Shown piece after piece: positions 1-8,865 of a stretch of DNA of 34,531 nucleotides. The notes under the pieces are model-generated. The model worked only from the letters and a program-made list of their open reading frames with translations, made no database searches and had not been told where the DNA came from. Position numbers and translations under genes: made by a program. Position 1 is the stretch's first letter. Each line of letters starts with the position of its first letter. The DNA comes from Chthoniobacter flavus (GTDB taxonomy: Bacteria; Verrucomicrobiota; Verrucomicrobiia; Chthoniobacterales; CAKUMP01), in assembly GCA_020718605.1 (NCBI GenBank), contig DYRR01000005.1, forward strand, positions 1 through 34,531, read 5' to 3'.

Positions 1-13
1 GGGGGCATGCTCG

Positions 14-136
14 ATGACGCACGGGATTGACACGGATTTTCTGGTGGCGGCGGAGATCTGGGATCACCCGTTTCACCGCCAGACGGATAAGTTGCTGCAA
101 TCCCTGATGGCGGACGGGCACGATCTGGCGGTCTGA
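14..136 (+). pseudogene. Truncated PIN-domain (VapC-like) toxin N-terminus, 40 codons
   Basis: Manual translation MTHGIDTDFLVAAEIWDHPFHRQTDKLLQSLMADGHDLAV*. The GIDTxFLV...HP.H start resembles PIN-domain N-termini. It stops after ~40 aa, where PIN domains are ~130 aa. Confidence 0.5.
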
Positions 137-203
137 AAAATTACCAAGACTCACCCTGCGATCTCATACTTCCTTTTCATCTCATCAAGAACCAAGCCGA
201 TCC

Positions 204-2456
204 TTACTGGGCTGTTCGGGCGAGACGCTCCGTGAGAGCGGTCCAGCGCGCACGGTGGCGGCGGTTGCCCACGGCCAGCGAGAAGGCTTTGGGATCGCCG
301 ACGAGGATGGCAAGTTTCCGGGCCCGGGTGAGCGCGGTATAGACGAGATTGCGCTGGAGCAGGACGAAATGCTGCATGGATAGAGGGACCACCACGACGG
401 GGAATTCCGATCCCTGCGATTTGTGAATGGTTACCGCAAAAGCGTGCCGGAGTTCGTCAATCTCGGACGGTGGATAGGCGGAAGAACGTCCGTCGTCGAA
501 ACGCACGATCACTTCGGCGGGATCGGCGGTCACCTCCTGGATGCGTCCCATATCCCCGTTGAACACCTCGCGATGGTAGTTGTTGAGAGTCTGCATGACA
601 CGATCGCCCGGGCGGAATTCCACCCCGAAGCGGTCCACACCGGGACACTCCGGGCGGGGTGGATTCAGAGAATCCTGCAGCACGCGGTTGAGATGGATCG
701 CGCCCGTGGAGTTGCGGTTCATCGGCGTGAGCACCTGAATCTCGTCCGGCGAAAAACCGAACCGGGTGGTAATCCGCTCACGCACCAGACAACGCACCAA
801 TTCCGGCAATTTTTCGGAGTCGGGTTCCGCGATGAAATAACAATCGCAATCCGGCTCCGGCCGCGCGGGCAGCGCCGGAACGCGGCCTTCCCGGATGTCG
901 TGTGCGGCCGTGATGATGCGGCTGCGGGCGGCCTGGCGGAAGATTTCGACCAGCCGCACCGAGGGGATCCGGCCCGAAGCAAGGATGCTCTCCAGCACCG
1001 AGCCCGGTCCCACAGAGGGGAGCTGGTCGGCGTCGCCCACCAGCACAAGATGCGCGGCATCGGGCAGCGCGAGCAGGAAATGCCGCATGAGCGTCACATC
1101 CACCATCGAGACCTCGTCGATCACAAAAAAATCGCCTTCCAGCCGGTTGCCCGCATGCCGGGAGAACCCGCCGCTATCGCCGCGTACTTCGAGTTTGCGG
1201 TGCAGGGTGGAGGCGGGAAGCCCCGTGCTTTCCGAGAGGCGTTTGGCGGCGCGTCCGGTCGGCGCGCACAGCACAGGCCCGACTCCTTTCGCGCCGAGAA
1301 TGAGCAGGAGTGTGCGCAGCACCGTGGTCTTGCCCACACCGGGACCGCCGGTGATCACCGCCACGCGTGCGCGAAGCGCGAGCCGCACCGCATCCGCCTG
1401 GCCCGGCGAAAGAACGGTGCCGGTCCGGGTTTCCGCCCAGGAAATCGCACGGTCGGCGTCGATGGCGGGCAACGAGGTGGGTGCCGTGACAAGCCGCGAA
1501 AGAATCCCCGCGACCGCACATTCCGCCTCATGCAAATGCCGGGGAAATATGAGCGGCGCGTCGCCGTGTGTCTCGGGGATGATCTCCCCCGATTGAGCGA
1601 GCCCTTCCAATGCCGCCTCCAGCGGGAGGGCGTCCACTCCGAGCAGCACCCCCCCGAGTTCCAGCAATTGCGGGCGGGGCAATGCGCAGTCGCCGGAAGA
1701 TGCCGCTTCGAAAAGTAAATGGCGCAAGCCCGCCCGCAACCGGGCCGGATGATCGCCCGAAAGTCCGAGGCTGGCGGCGATTTTGTCCGCCGACTTGAAT
1801 CCGATCCCGCGGATGTCCCGGGCAAGCAGGTAGGGATTTTCCCGGACGACCGCCACAGCCTCCTCGCCGTAGGTTTTGTAAATCCTCCGGGCCCGCGCAC
1901 CCCCCACACCGTGGGAGTGGAGAAACACCATGATGTCACGCACGGTCTTCTGGGCGTTCCAGCTCGACTTGATCTGGAGACGGCGCTTGCGTCCGATGCC
2001 GCCGACCTCTTCGAGCCGGGCGGATTCCCGGTCGATGATGTTCAGGACTTCACCGCCGAATTTTTTCACCAGTCGGCGGGAAAGTTCGGGACCGATCCCC
2101 TCGATGAGACCGCTGCCAAGAAACCGCTCGATCCCGGCGGGGGACGCGGGAGTGTCGGTTTGCAGGACGGCGGCCTTGAACTGAGTTCCGTAATCGGCAC
2201 TGCGATGCCAGACCCCCTCGGCGCGGAGGTTTTCTCCGGCATAAACGGCGGGGGTGTTGCCGACCACCGTGACGGGTTCGCGGCGGCCCTTCACGTTGAC
2301 CCGGAGCACGGCGTACCCCGTTTCCTCGTTGAAAAACACGACCCGCTCGACCGCGCCTTCGAGCCTTTCGGGGGATGGATCAGGCCCGGGCAAGGATGTC
2401 GTCGAGGGAATCCAGACAGATCTGCGACCAGCTCTCGAGCGACTCGCGCCGGGCAC
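204..2456 (-). CDS. recD2: RecD-like helicase (RecD2/AAA family ATPase)
   Basis: Helix-hairpin-helix region (GLIEGIGPELSRRLVKKFG), Walker A ITGGPGVGKTT, Walker B FFVIDEVSMVD, C-terminal FAVTIHKSQGSEFPVVVVPL and YTALTRARKLAILVG. The true start may be internal (e.g. TTG at ~2393). Confidence 0.93.
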   Translation of the reverse strand: MPGASRSRAGRRSVWIPSTTSLPGPDPSPERLEGAVERVVFFNEETGYAVLRVNVKGRREPVTVVGNTPAVYAGENLRAEGVWHRSADYGTQFKAAVLQTDTPASPAGIERFLGSGLIEGIGPELSRRLVKKFGGEVLNIIDRESARLEEVGGIGRKRRLQIKSSWNAQKTVRDIMVFLHSHGVGGARARRIYKTYGEEAVAVVRENPYLLARDIRGIGFKSADKIAASLGLSGDHPARLRAGLRHLLFEAASSGDCALPRPQLLELGGVLLGVDALPLEAALEGLAQSGEIIPETHGDAPLIFPRHLHEAECAVAGILSRLVTAPTSLPAIDADRAISWAETRTGTVLSPGQADAVRLALRARVAVITGGPGVGKTTVLRTLLLILGAKGVGPVLCAPTGRAAKRLSESTGLPASTLHRKLEVRGDSGGFSRHAGNRLEGDFFVIDEVSMVDVTLMRHFLLALPDAAHLVLVGDADQLPSVGPGSVLESILASGRIPSVRLVEIFRQAARSRIITAAHDIREGRVPALPARPEPDCDCYFIAEPDSEKLPELVRCLVRERITTRFGFSPDEIQVLTPMNRNSTGAIHLNRVLQDSLNPPRPECPGVDRFGVEFRPGDRVMQTLNNYHREVFNGDMGRIQEVTADPAEVIVRFDDGRSSAYPPSEIDELRHAFAVTIHKSQGSEFPVVVVPLSMQHFVLLQRNLVYTALTRARKLAILVGDPKAFSLAVGNRRHRARWTALTERLARTAQ

Positions 2457-2997
2457 GCAGTTCCGCCGGGGCGAGGAATGCCAGATCGGTGATCACGGCC
2501 TCCCCGGGCCGGACCTCCGGCGAAGGAAGCTGGAAGACATGGACCACGCCAAGGTGCACTCGCCCGACGTCGTTGGAATCGTCGTTGAGCAGGGCCACGA
2601 TGCGGTCGGGGCAATCGCCGGGCAGGACGAGTTCCTCCCGGATTTCCCGTTCCACTCCCGCGCGGTAGGCATCCAGGTCCAGGGCGAAAAGACCCTCGTC
2701 GTGGTCGTTCATGTGTCCGCCGATCCCGATCGATCCCTTGGCGACCAGCCGCTGTTCGCCGGATTTTTTCCCGCGCACATAATGCAGCACCCGGCCTTCG
2801 TGGACAAACAGGGAGTAGGGAATGATCTGCTTGAACGAGGGATCGTTCTCGGCGGCGGACCGTGCGATAAACCGGTTATTGCGGCGGTCCAGAAAGGCGG
2901 GCAGATAGCGGTCCACCTCGAAGCTGAGGCCCTGAAACGCCCCCAACCCGTCCAGGAGCGAACGGGGCACCACCAGGATCATTTCTTCCTTGGCCAT
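2380..2997 (-). CDS. NUDIX-family hydrolase
   Basis: GIGGHMN...AGVEREIREEL resembles a NUDIX box. Lies just upstream of recD2 on the same strand. Confidence 0.75.
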   Translation of the reverse strand: MAKEEMILVVPRSLLDGLGAFQGLSFEVDRYLPAFLDRRNNRFIARSAAENDPSFKQIIPYSLFVHEGRVLHYVRGKKSGEQRLVAKGSIGIGGHMNDHDEGLFALDLDAYRAGVEREIREELVLPGDCPDRIVALLNDDSNDVGRVHLGVVHVFQLPSPEVRPGEAVITDLAFLAPAELRARRESLESWSQICLDSLDDILARA

Positions 2998-3006
2998 GGC
3001 GGAATC

Positions 3007-3684
3007 TCAATTGGCCGGCACCGGAGAAATCTCCGCAGCGGGTGTCGTGGATGGCGAAGCCGCGGGCTTGGGAGCTTCCGGCAGCAGATTCATTTCCTGG
3101 ATGACCTCCTGGATGGCGGGCGTGCCCGGATAGCGCGTGATGGCGTTCTCGAAAACCCGGCGGGCTTCGTCGGGTTTGTCCGCGAGACGCAGCAACCGTC
3201 CCTGCATAAGCAGTGCGTAGGGTGCCGCGTAGCTGCTCTCGTGGGAAACGGCGGCTTTGGCATAGGCCTCCGCAGCAGCGGCCAGATCGCCCTTGGCCTC
3301 CAGCACCGAGCCGCGCAGGAGTGCGGCATTGGGAAGCAGCGGATGCTTCGCGAACTTATCCTCAAACCCGTCGAGTCCCTTGAGTGCTTCGTCGAATTTC
3401 TTCTGATCACGCAACTGCGCGGCGAGCTGAAGCTCCGCGTTGCCCGCGATCGTGCCCCCACCCTTGGCCAGCGAGGCGAGTTGCTCCGGGGTGGTCGCCG
3501 CGGCATAGGAGGCCCGCAGCGAGTTGGTGCGGTTCTGCCAGAGGATCTGGCTCACCGCCGCAATCAGGATCAGCACCAGGACACCGCCTGTCGCCGCGAG
3601 GATTTTTGATTTGTTGCGCTCAAAAAAGTCCGGCTCGGCGGGTTCGAAAAAAATGTCGGGATCGGTCGGTGGCAGTGGATTCAT
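3007..3684 (-). CDS. Tetratricopeptide-repeat membrane-anchored protein
   Basis: Start taken at MNPLPPTDPDIFFEPAEPDFFERNKSKILAATGGVLVLILIAAV (single N-terminal TM), followed by TPR-like helices (NAALLRGSVLEAKGDLAAAAEAYAKA, EARRVFENAITRYPGTPA). Confidence 0.7.
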   Translation of the reverse strand: MNPLPPTDPDIFFEPAEPDFFERNKSKILAATGGVLVLILIAAVSQILWQNRTNSLRASYAAATTPEQLASLAKGGGTIAGNAELQLAAQLRDQKKFDEALKGLDGFEDKFAKHPLLPNAALLRGSVLEAKGDLAAAAEAYAKAAVSHESSYAAPYALLMQGRLLRLADKPDEARRVFENAITRYPGTPAIQEVIQEMNLLPEAPKPAASPSTTPAAEISPVPAN

Positions 3685-3707
3685 AATATGGGATGGGTAA
3701 AGGGGGA

Positions 3708-4673
3708 TCAGGCGCCCACTTCGGCGCGGGCCTCGTCCGCCAGGGCGGTGCTCAGGTAGCGTTCGCCCGTGGAACACGCGATGGTGACGATGAGTTTGCC
3801 CTTGTTCTCGGGACGGTGCGCCAGATCGATCGCGGCATGGACATTGGCACCGGAGCTGATCCCGGCGAGGATGCCCTCCTCCTTGGCGAGGCGGCGGGCC
3901 ATGGCGAACGCATCGTCATTGGAGACCGTGATCACTTCGTCCACCAGATCAAGGTGGAGATTGTTGGGAATAAATCCGGCTCCGGTGCCCTGGATCTTGT
4001 GCGGGCCGGGTTTCAAGGGCTCTCCGTTGCGGGTCTGGGTGATCACGGGAGAGTCCTTGGGCTCGACCGCCACGGCGCGGAAAGTGGGTTTGCGGGATTT
4101 GATGACCTCCGAGACGCCGGTGAGCGTGCCGCCGGTGCCCACGGCGGACACGAGGATATCCACGGCGCCCTCCGTGTCGTCCCAGATTTCCTCGGCGGTG
4201 GTTGTCTGGTGGATGGCCGGGTTGGCCGGATTATTGAACTGCTGGGGCATCCACGCATTGGGGGTTTCGGAGACGATCTGCTCGGCGCGGGCGATGGCGC
4301 CCTTCATGCCTTCCGGGCCGGGGGTGAGCACGAGTTTCGCGCCGAGCATGGCGAGCAGGGTGCGGCGTTCCATGCTCATGGTCTCGGGCATCGTGAGGAT
4401 GAGCGGGTAGCCCTTGGCGGCCGCGACAAAAGCCAGCGCGATGCCGGTGTTGCCACTGGTGGGCTCGACGATCACGGTGTCGGGGGTGAGCCTGCCGTCG
4501 CGTTCGGCGGCCTCGATCATGGCCATGCCAATGCGGTCCTTCACACTGCCGAGCGGATTAAAATATTCGCACTTCACCGCGATGGTGGCGTGCAGGCCGG
4601 CAGAGATGCGGTTGAGTTTCACCAGCGGCGTGTGGCCGACGGTCTCAACGATGTTGTTGTAAATTTTGCCCAT
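3708..4673 (-). CDS. cysK: Cysteine synthase A (O-acetylserine sulfhydrylase)
   Basis: [68 protein letters not shown]. Start placed at the ATG at 4673, not the ORF-track start. Confidence 0.95.
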   Translation of the reverse strand: MGKIYNNIVETVGHTPLVKLNRISAGLHATIAVKCEYFNPLGSVKDRIGMAMIEAAERDGRLTPDTVIVEPTSGNTGIALAFVAAAKGYPLILTMPETMSMERRTLLAMLGAKLVLTPGPEGMKGAIARAEQIVSETPNAWMPQQFNNPANPAIHQTTTAEEIWDDTEGAVDILVSAVGTGGTLTGVSEVIKSRKPTFRAVAVEPKDSPVITQTRNGEPLKPGPHKIQGTGAGFIPNNLHLDLVDEVITVSNDDAFAMARRLAKEEGILAGISSGANVHAAIDLAHRPENKGKLIVTIACSTGERYLSTALADEARAEVGA

Positions 4674-4740
4674 GGGAGTTTTTGGTGTGAGGTGAATTGG
4701 AAAGGCGGATAAAGTCGATGATTCCGGCCCCGGGGTCAAG

Positions 4741-5841
4741 CTAGAGAAACAGCAGGGCGTTGTTGTGGATGAATTCGTAGAGCGGCAATCCCTCCGCCGC
4801 CTGCAACACCGGGGTGAGCGGATCGTCCTGGAGACCGCCCGCGACGATCTCGACCACCTGCAGACGCATGAGTTCGCTGGGAAGATAGCCAAGTTCCTTG
4901 TCCTGGAGCGGCAGGAAAGTGGATTCCTCGTAGTGATCGAGCCAGAGTTTCACCTTCCACCAGGGCAGACTCCAGTAATCGGGCGTCCGGGTGCCCGGCG
5001 GGAAGGAAAGATGGGCCAGCAGGCTGCGCATGGCGTAGGCCACATCGAACACCCGCTCCCGTTCCTGCAAAAAATCGTAGTCCACAACCCCGGCAACCCC
5101 ATCCCCGCGATAGAGGAGATTCCATGGATGGAAATCCCCATGAACCACTGTCCACGGCATTCCGCCGATAAAACGCTCGTAATTGTTGATCAGCACGGGC
5201 AGAACTCTCCGGACAGAGGCCACGGCACCCAGGGCGGTCTGAAGCCGCCGGGGGGTGGCATCGGGCCAGCCGGAGAGCCGGGATTCCACCGTATTGAGCA
5301 ACTCGAAACACTCCTGCGGGCTCAGGTCGTTGCGCATATCCGGAGGGACGACCGGACGCCGCTTCGGCAGATCCTGCAGCAACCGGTGCAGTTCTCCCAA
5401 AGTGCTGGCGGCGGCATTCATGCGGCTCCAGTCACGATGGATCCCGAGGTCATGCGGCATGAACCGCTGCACCTCCACCAGACGGTCGCCCCACAGAATC
5501 CATCCGCGTTTCTCGCGGGTGCGCATCACTTCCGGGGCGGGAAAACCGCCCGCGCGCAGATCGTCCATCACATGATGGAGAAAATCCACCCGGTCGCCAT
5601 ATTCGGGCCCGTGCCGGGCGCGCAGCATGAAAGTGCCCTGTCCCGTGCGGAAGGGTTCCGTGAGATTGCACTGGGTCGAGAGCGGCGCATCCATCTGGAT
5701 GATCCGCCCCAGATCAAACTCATCGGCCAGCTTCTGGATCTGGGCGAGACTGAGCTCGGTAAGTTTGTGCGGCAGACGGCCCACCATCGGCAGGCGCATC
5801 GTATGCGGAAACTCCGCACCACCCAGAACGGGGCCACTCAT
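4741..5841 (-). CDS. Phosphotransferase (APH/HSK-like kinase fold)
   Basis: [44 protein letters not shown] matches the APH-type catalytic loop and DFG-like region. Confidence 0.8.
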   Translation of the reverse strand: MSGPVLGGAEFPHTMRLPMVGRLPHKLTELSLAQIQKLADEFDLGRIIQMDAPLSTQCNLTEPFRTGQGTFMLRARHGPEYGDRVDFLHHVMDDLRAGGFPAPEVMRTREKRGWILWGDRLVEVQRFMPHDLGIHRDWSRMNAAASTLGELHRLLQDLPKRRPVVPPDMRNDLSPQECFELLNTVESRLSGWPDATPRRLQTALGAVASVRRVLPVLINNYERFIGGMPWTVVHGDFHPWNLLYRGDGVAGVVDYDFLQERERVFDVAYAMRSLLAHLSFPPGTRTPDYWSLPWWKVKLWLDHYEESTFLPLQDKELGYLPSELMRLQVVEIVAGGLQDDPLTPVLQAAEGLPLYEFIHNNALLFL

Positions 5842-6092
5842 GGAACAGGGGAGTAGTCTCCGGTAGATTGCCCTGCGGGAGGGCGGGTTCCCAGCGCGTC
5901 CGCGACATAAAAAAGCACCCCGATGAGCGCCATGCCCAGCCCCACCAGAAGAAGAATGCCCATGAGTCTGGCCCGGTCCCGACCGGCCTTGGATTTCCCG
6001 CAGGCGGCACGCCGGAGCGCAAGGTCCATGTCAAGCTGGCGTATCAATGCCTCGACCTCGGTCAATTTTTTAGACTGGTTCTCTTCGGACAC
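5838..6092 (-). CDS. Small single-pass membrane protein
   Basis: 84 aa with hydrophobic segment LMGILLLVGLGMALIGVLFYVADAL. Its stop overlaps the start of the phosphotransferase (ATGA). Confidence 0.6.
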   Translation of the reverse strand: MSEENQSKKLTEVEALIRQLDMDLALRRAACGKSKAGRDRARLMGILLLVGLGMALIGVLFYVADALGTRPPAGQSTGDYSPVP

Positions 6093-6113
6093 GACCTATA
6101 TGTATCGCCCCTC

Positions 6114-6842
6114 ATGGATTCTGCCAAGCTTGAGCATGAGGTGTCCGCAGGGGGCTTTCACGCCCATGTCTGGCCGTTCCTGTATTTCATGGGTTTCCTG
6201 GCACTATGCGGTCTGGTGACAAAACTGGCCGTCGATTTTGCCTCCTCAAACGATCTCCAACTACCCCTCTTCTGGGCGGAACCCCGCTTCTGGATATATC
6301 CGCTCCAGACGTTGGTGTGCGGATTTCTGCTTTGGAAATACTGGAAGTCCTATCATTTCGCCGGCATCGGCAGACCGCTGCTCACAGTGGGCGTGGGCAT
6401 CCTGGTGCTGGCCCTCTGGATCTCGCCGCAACTGATCTTCGGCAGCGCTCCCCGGACGGATGGATTTGACCCCGAGGTCTTTGCGGACACACCGGCTCTC
6501 TACTGGACCACGTTGTTCCTCCGGTTTCTGCGTTTGGTGGTGGTGGTTCCCCTGTTGGAGGAGATTTTCTGGCGCGGATTCCTGCTGCGCTATCTGGTGC
6601 GGCACGACTTCCTGTCGGTGCCCTTTGGCAAATTCCGCCCGATACCATTCTTGGCGGTCGCGCTGCTTTTCGGGCTGGCGCATTCCGGACCGGATTTTCC
6701 CGCAGCCATCCTCACCGGAATCCTCTACAACGCCCTGGCCACATGGACCCGCAGTCTGGGCGCGTGCGTTGCGGCGCACGCGATCACCAACCTGCTTCTG
6801 GGGTTTTATATTCTGGCCACCAAACAATGGGGTTTTTGGTGA
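6114..6842 (+). CDS. CPBP family (CAAX-type) intramembrane protease
   Basis: MDSAKLEHEVSAGG... start at 6114. EEIFWRGFLLRYLV, GLAHSGPDFPAAILTGILYN and CVAAHAITNLLLG fit the CPBP motifs (EExxxR, H..., H...N). Multiple TM segments. Confidence 0.8.
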   Translation: MDSAKLEHEVSAGGFHAHVWPFLYFMGFLALCGLVTKLAVDFASSNDLQLPLFWAEPRFWIYPLQTLVCGFLLWKYWKSYHFAGIGRPLLTVGVGILVLALWISPQLIFGSAPRTDGFDPEVFADTPALYWTTLFLRFLRLVVVVPLLEEIFWRGFLLRYLVRHDFLSVPFGKFRPIPFLAVALLFGLAHSGPDFPAAILTGILYNALATWTRSLGACVAAHAITNLLLGFYILATKQWGFW

Positions 6843-6896
6843 CGAACCGTCCCTGTTCTGTTACATAAGGAAGAGAACCCAACCCCGGACAGCGCA

Positions 6897-7052
6897 ATGC
6901 AACACACCTTTTTCCAAAAACTCATTCTTGTGGTGGTGATGGCCTTCGGTGCGGCCTGTCTCATTTTTTTCTACCGAGAATTTATTGTTAAGGCGGATGA
7001 ATCACTCAACAAAGGCTACCAGAACACCCACAGCATTTCTGGTGGCCGCTGA
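6897..7052 (+). CDS. Putative 51-aa single-TM microprotein
   Basis: Manual translation MQHTFFQKLILVVVMAFGAACLIFFYREFIVKADESLNKGYQNTHSISGGR*. Below the ORF-track length cutoff; fills the CPBP-nadE gap. Confidence 0.45.
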   Translation: MQHTFFQKLILVVVMAFGAACLIFFYREFIVKADESLNKGYQNTHSISGGR

Positions 7053-7079
7053 CCGCGCCAGGCGGTTTTCCCGACGGTC

Positions 7080-8720
7080 ATGAAAATTGGCCTGCTTCAG
7101 ATCGACTCCACAGTGGGGGATTTCGATGGAAATCACCGGCTGATCCTCGAAGGCTACCGTCGCGCGGTCGAAGGCGGCGCACAGATTGTGCTCACCCCCG
7201 AGATGGCGGTCACGGGATATCCCCCGCAGGATCTCGTGTTCAAGTCCCGATTCGTGCCGCTCGCGCTGGAGACGGTGCGCTCGCTGCACGCCAAGGTTGG
7301 AGCGGTGCCTCTCGTGGCGGGATTTGTCGAGGCCAACCCCCGCCGGGACGGCAATCCATTTTTCAACGCCGCCGCCATCCTCCAGCACGGGATGCCGATG
7401 CGGGTGATCCGCAAGACACTGCTTCCGACCTACGATGTGTTCGACGAAGACCGCTACTTCCAACCGGGGGAGAATTCCGAGCCCGTGGTCCTGGCGGGTC
7501 AGATGGTCGGCATCACGATCTGCGAGGATGTCTGGCCCGCCGAACATCTCCACCGGCAGCTCTACCAGATCGATCCCGTTCGCAACCTCACCGCACAGGG
7601 GGCCCGGATCATTCTCAACCTGAGCGCCTCGCCGTTCCACCTCGGGAAACAGGCCGAGCGCCGGGCCATGCTTTCCGGACTGGCGGAGCGGCACGGAATT
7701 CCGTTTGTGTATTGCAACGCCGTGGGGGGAAACGACCAGCTCATCTTTGACGGACGCTCGTTGGCGGTCGATGCCTCCGGACATCTTCTGGGACAGCTCG
7801 CGGCATTCTCCGGGGATGTGGCCGTGATTGATCTGGAGAGCCCTCCGATCCCCGTTCCGGAAGATCCCGAAGAACCTGCGGAACTCTTTGCCGCTCTCCA
7901 GCTTGGGCTCTCCGATTATATGCGCAAATGCGGCTTCCGCTCCGCCGTGGTCGGATTGAGCGGCGGGATCGACTCGGCGGTGACCGCCGTGCTTGCCGCC
8001 CGCACCCTGGGGCCGGACAATGTCCTCGGCATCACCATGCCCACCGAATATTCGTCGGGCGGCAGCGTCTCCGACTCCCAGGCATTGGCCCGCAACCTCG
8101 GCATCCGCTGCCTGGAAATCCCCATCCAGGGCGCCTTCGACGCCGTGCGCCACATGCTTTCGGACGCCCTGGGTCCGCTCTCGGGTCATGTCGCCGAGGA
8201 AAATCTCCAGCCCAGACTGCGGGCACTCGCCCTGATGGCCGCCTCGAACAAGCTGGGGCATCTCGTGCTCACGACCGGCAACAAGAGCGAACTCGCGGTC
8301 GGCTACTGCACGCTCTATGGCGACATGGCTGGCGGCCTGGCCGTGATCAGCGATGTGCCCAAGACCATGATCTACCGGCTCGCCCGGTGGATCAACACGA
8401 CCTCGGACTTCCCGGTGATTCCCCCGGCCACCATCGAGAAACCGCCGAGCGCGGAACTCAGGCCCGACCAGACCGACCAGGATACCCTGCCGCCCTACGA
8501 TCTTCTCGACGCAATCCTGGAACTCTACGTCGAGCATCACCTGGGAGTGGCCGACATCATCGAACGCGGCTTTCCCGCCGACACGGTCCGTTGGGTCCAA
8601 CGCCGGGTCGATCTCAACGAATACAAGCGCGAACAGGCCGCTCCCGGTCTGCGCGTCACCAGCAAAGCCTTCGGAGCGGGTCGGCGCATGCCCGTGGCGC
8701 AACGGTTCGTGGAGAAATAG
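7080..8720 (+). CDS. nadE: Glutamine-dependent NAD+ synthase
   Basis: N-terminal nitrilase/amidase domain (MKIGLLQIDSTVGDFDGN, LTPEMAVTGYPPQDL) plus C-terminal VVGLSGGIDSAVTA PP-loop and LTTGNKSELAVGYCTLYGDMAGG. Confidence 0.95.
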   Translation: MKIGLLQIDSTVGDFDGNHRLILEGYRRAVEGGAQIVLTPEMAVTGYPPQDLVFKSRFVPLALETVRSLHAKVGAVPLVAGFVEANPRRDGNPFFNAAAILQHGMPMRVIRKTLLPTYDVFDEDRYFQPGENSEPVVLAGQMVGITICEDVWPAEHLHRQLYQIDPVRNLTAQGARIILNLSASPFHLGKQAERRAMLSGLAERHGIPFVYCNAVGGNDQLIFDGRSLAVDASGHLLGQLAAFSGDVAVIDLESPPIPVPEDPEEPAELFAALQLGLSDYMRKCGFRSAVVGLSGGIDSAVTAVLAARTLGPDNVLGITMPTEYSSGGSVSDSQALARNLGIRCLEIPIQGAFDAVRHMLSDALGPLSGHVAEENLQPRLRALALMAASNKLGHLVLTTGNKSELAVGYCTLYGDMAGGLAVISDVPKTMIYRLARWINTTSDFPVIPPATIEKPPSAELRPDQTDQDTLPPYDLLDAILELYVEHHLGVADIIERGFPADTVRWVQRRVDLNEYKREQAAPGLRVTSKAFGAGRRMPVAQRFVEK

Positions 8721-8833
8721 GAGGCGCGCATCGTCCATGGGTGCGATGCAACAGCGGGACGCCCCACCAAATCCACTTGACCAAAGTGGAGAATCGACAA
8801 TGGCCGGAGCAATGTGCGAGAATTCACTCCTCC

Positions 8834-8847
8834 CCGGCACGTGCCGG
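8834..8847. promoter_or_regulatory. Perfect 14 bp palindrome CCGGCACGTGCCGG upstream of the sugar operon (candidate operator)
   Basis: Seen directly; 18 bp between its end and the ATG at 8866. Confidence 0.4.
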
Positions 8848-8865
8848 ATTGGTTTCTCCACTCCC

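Noticed and set aside
2254-3609. 451-aa plus-strand ORF opposite the NUDIX and TPR genes
   Set aside because: Antisense shadow ORF; the minus-strand genes have recognisable domains and tight spacing.
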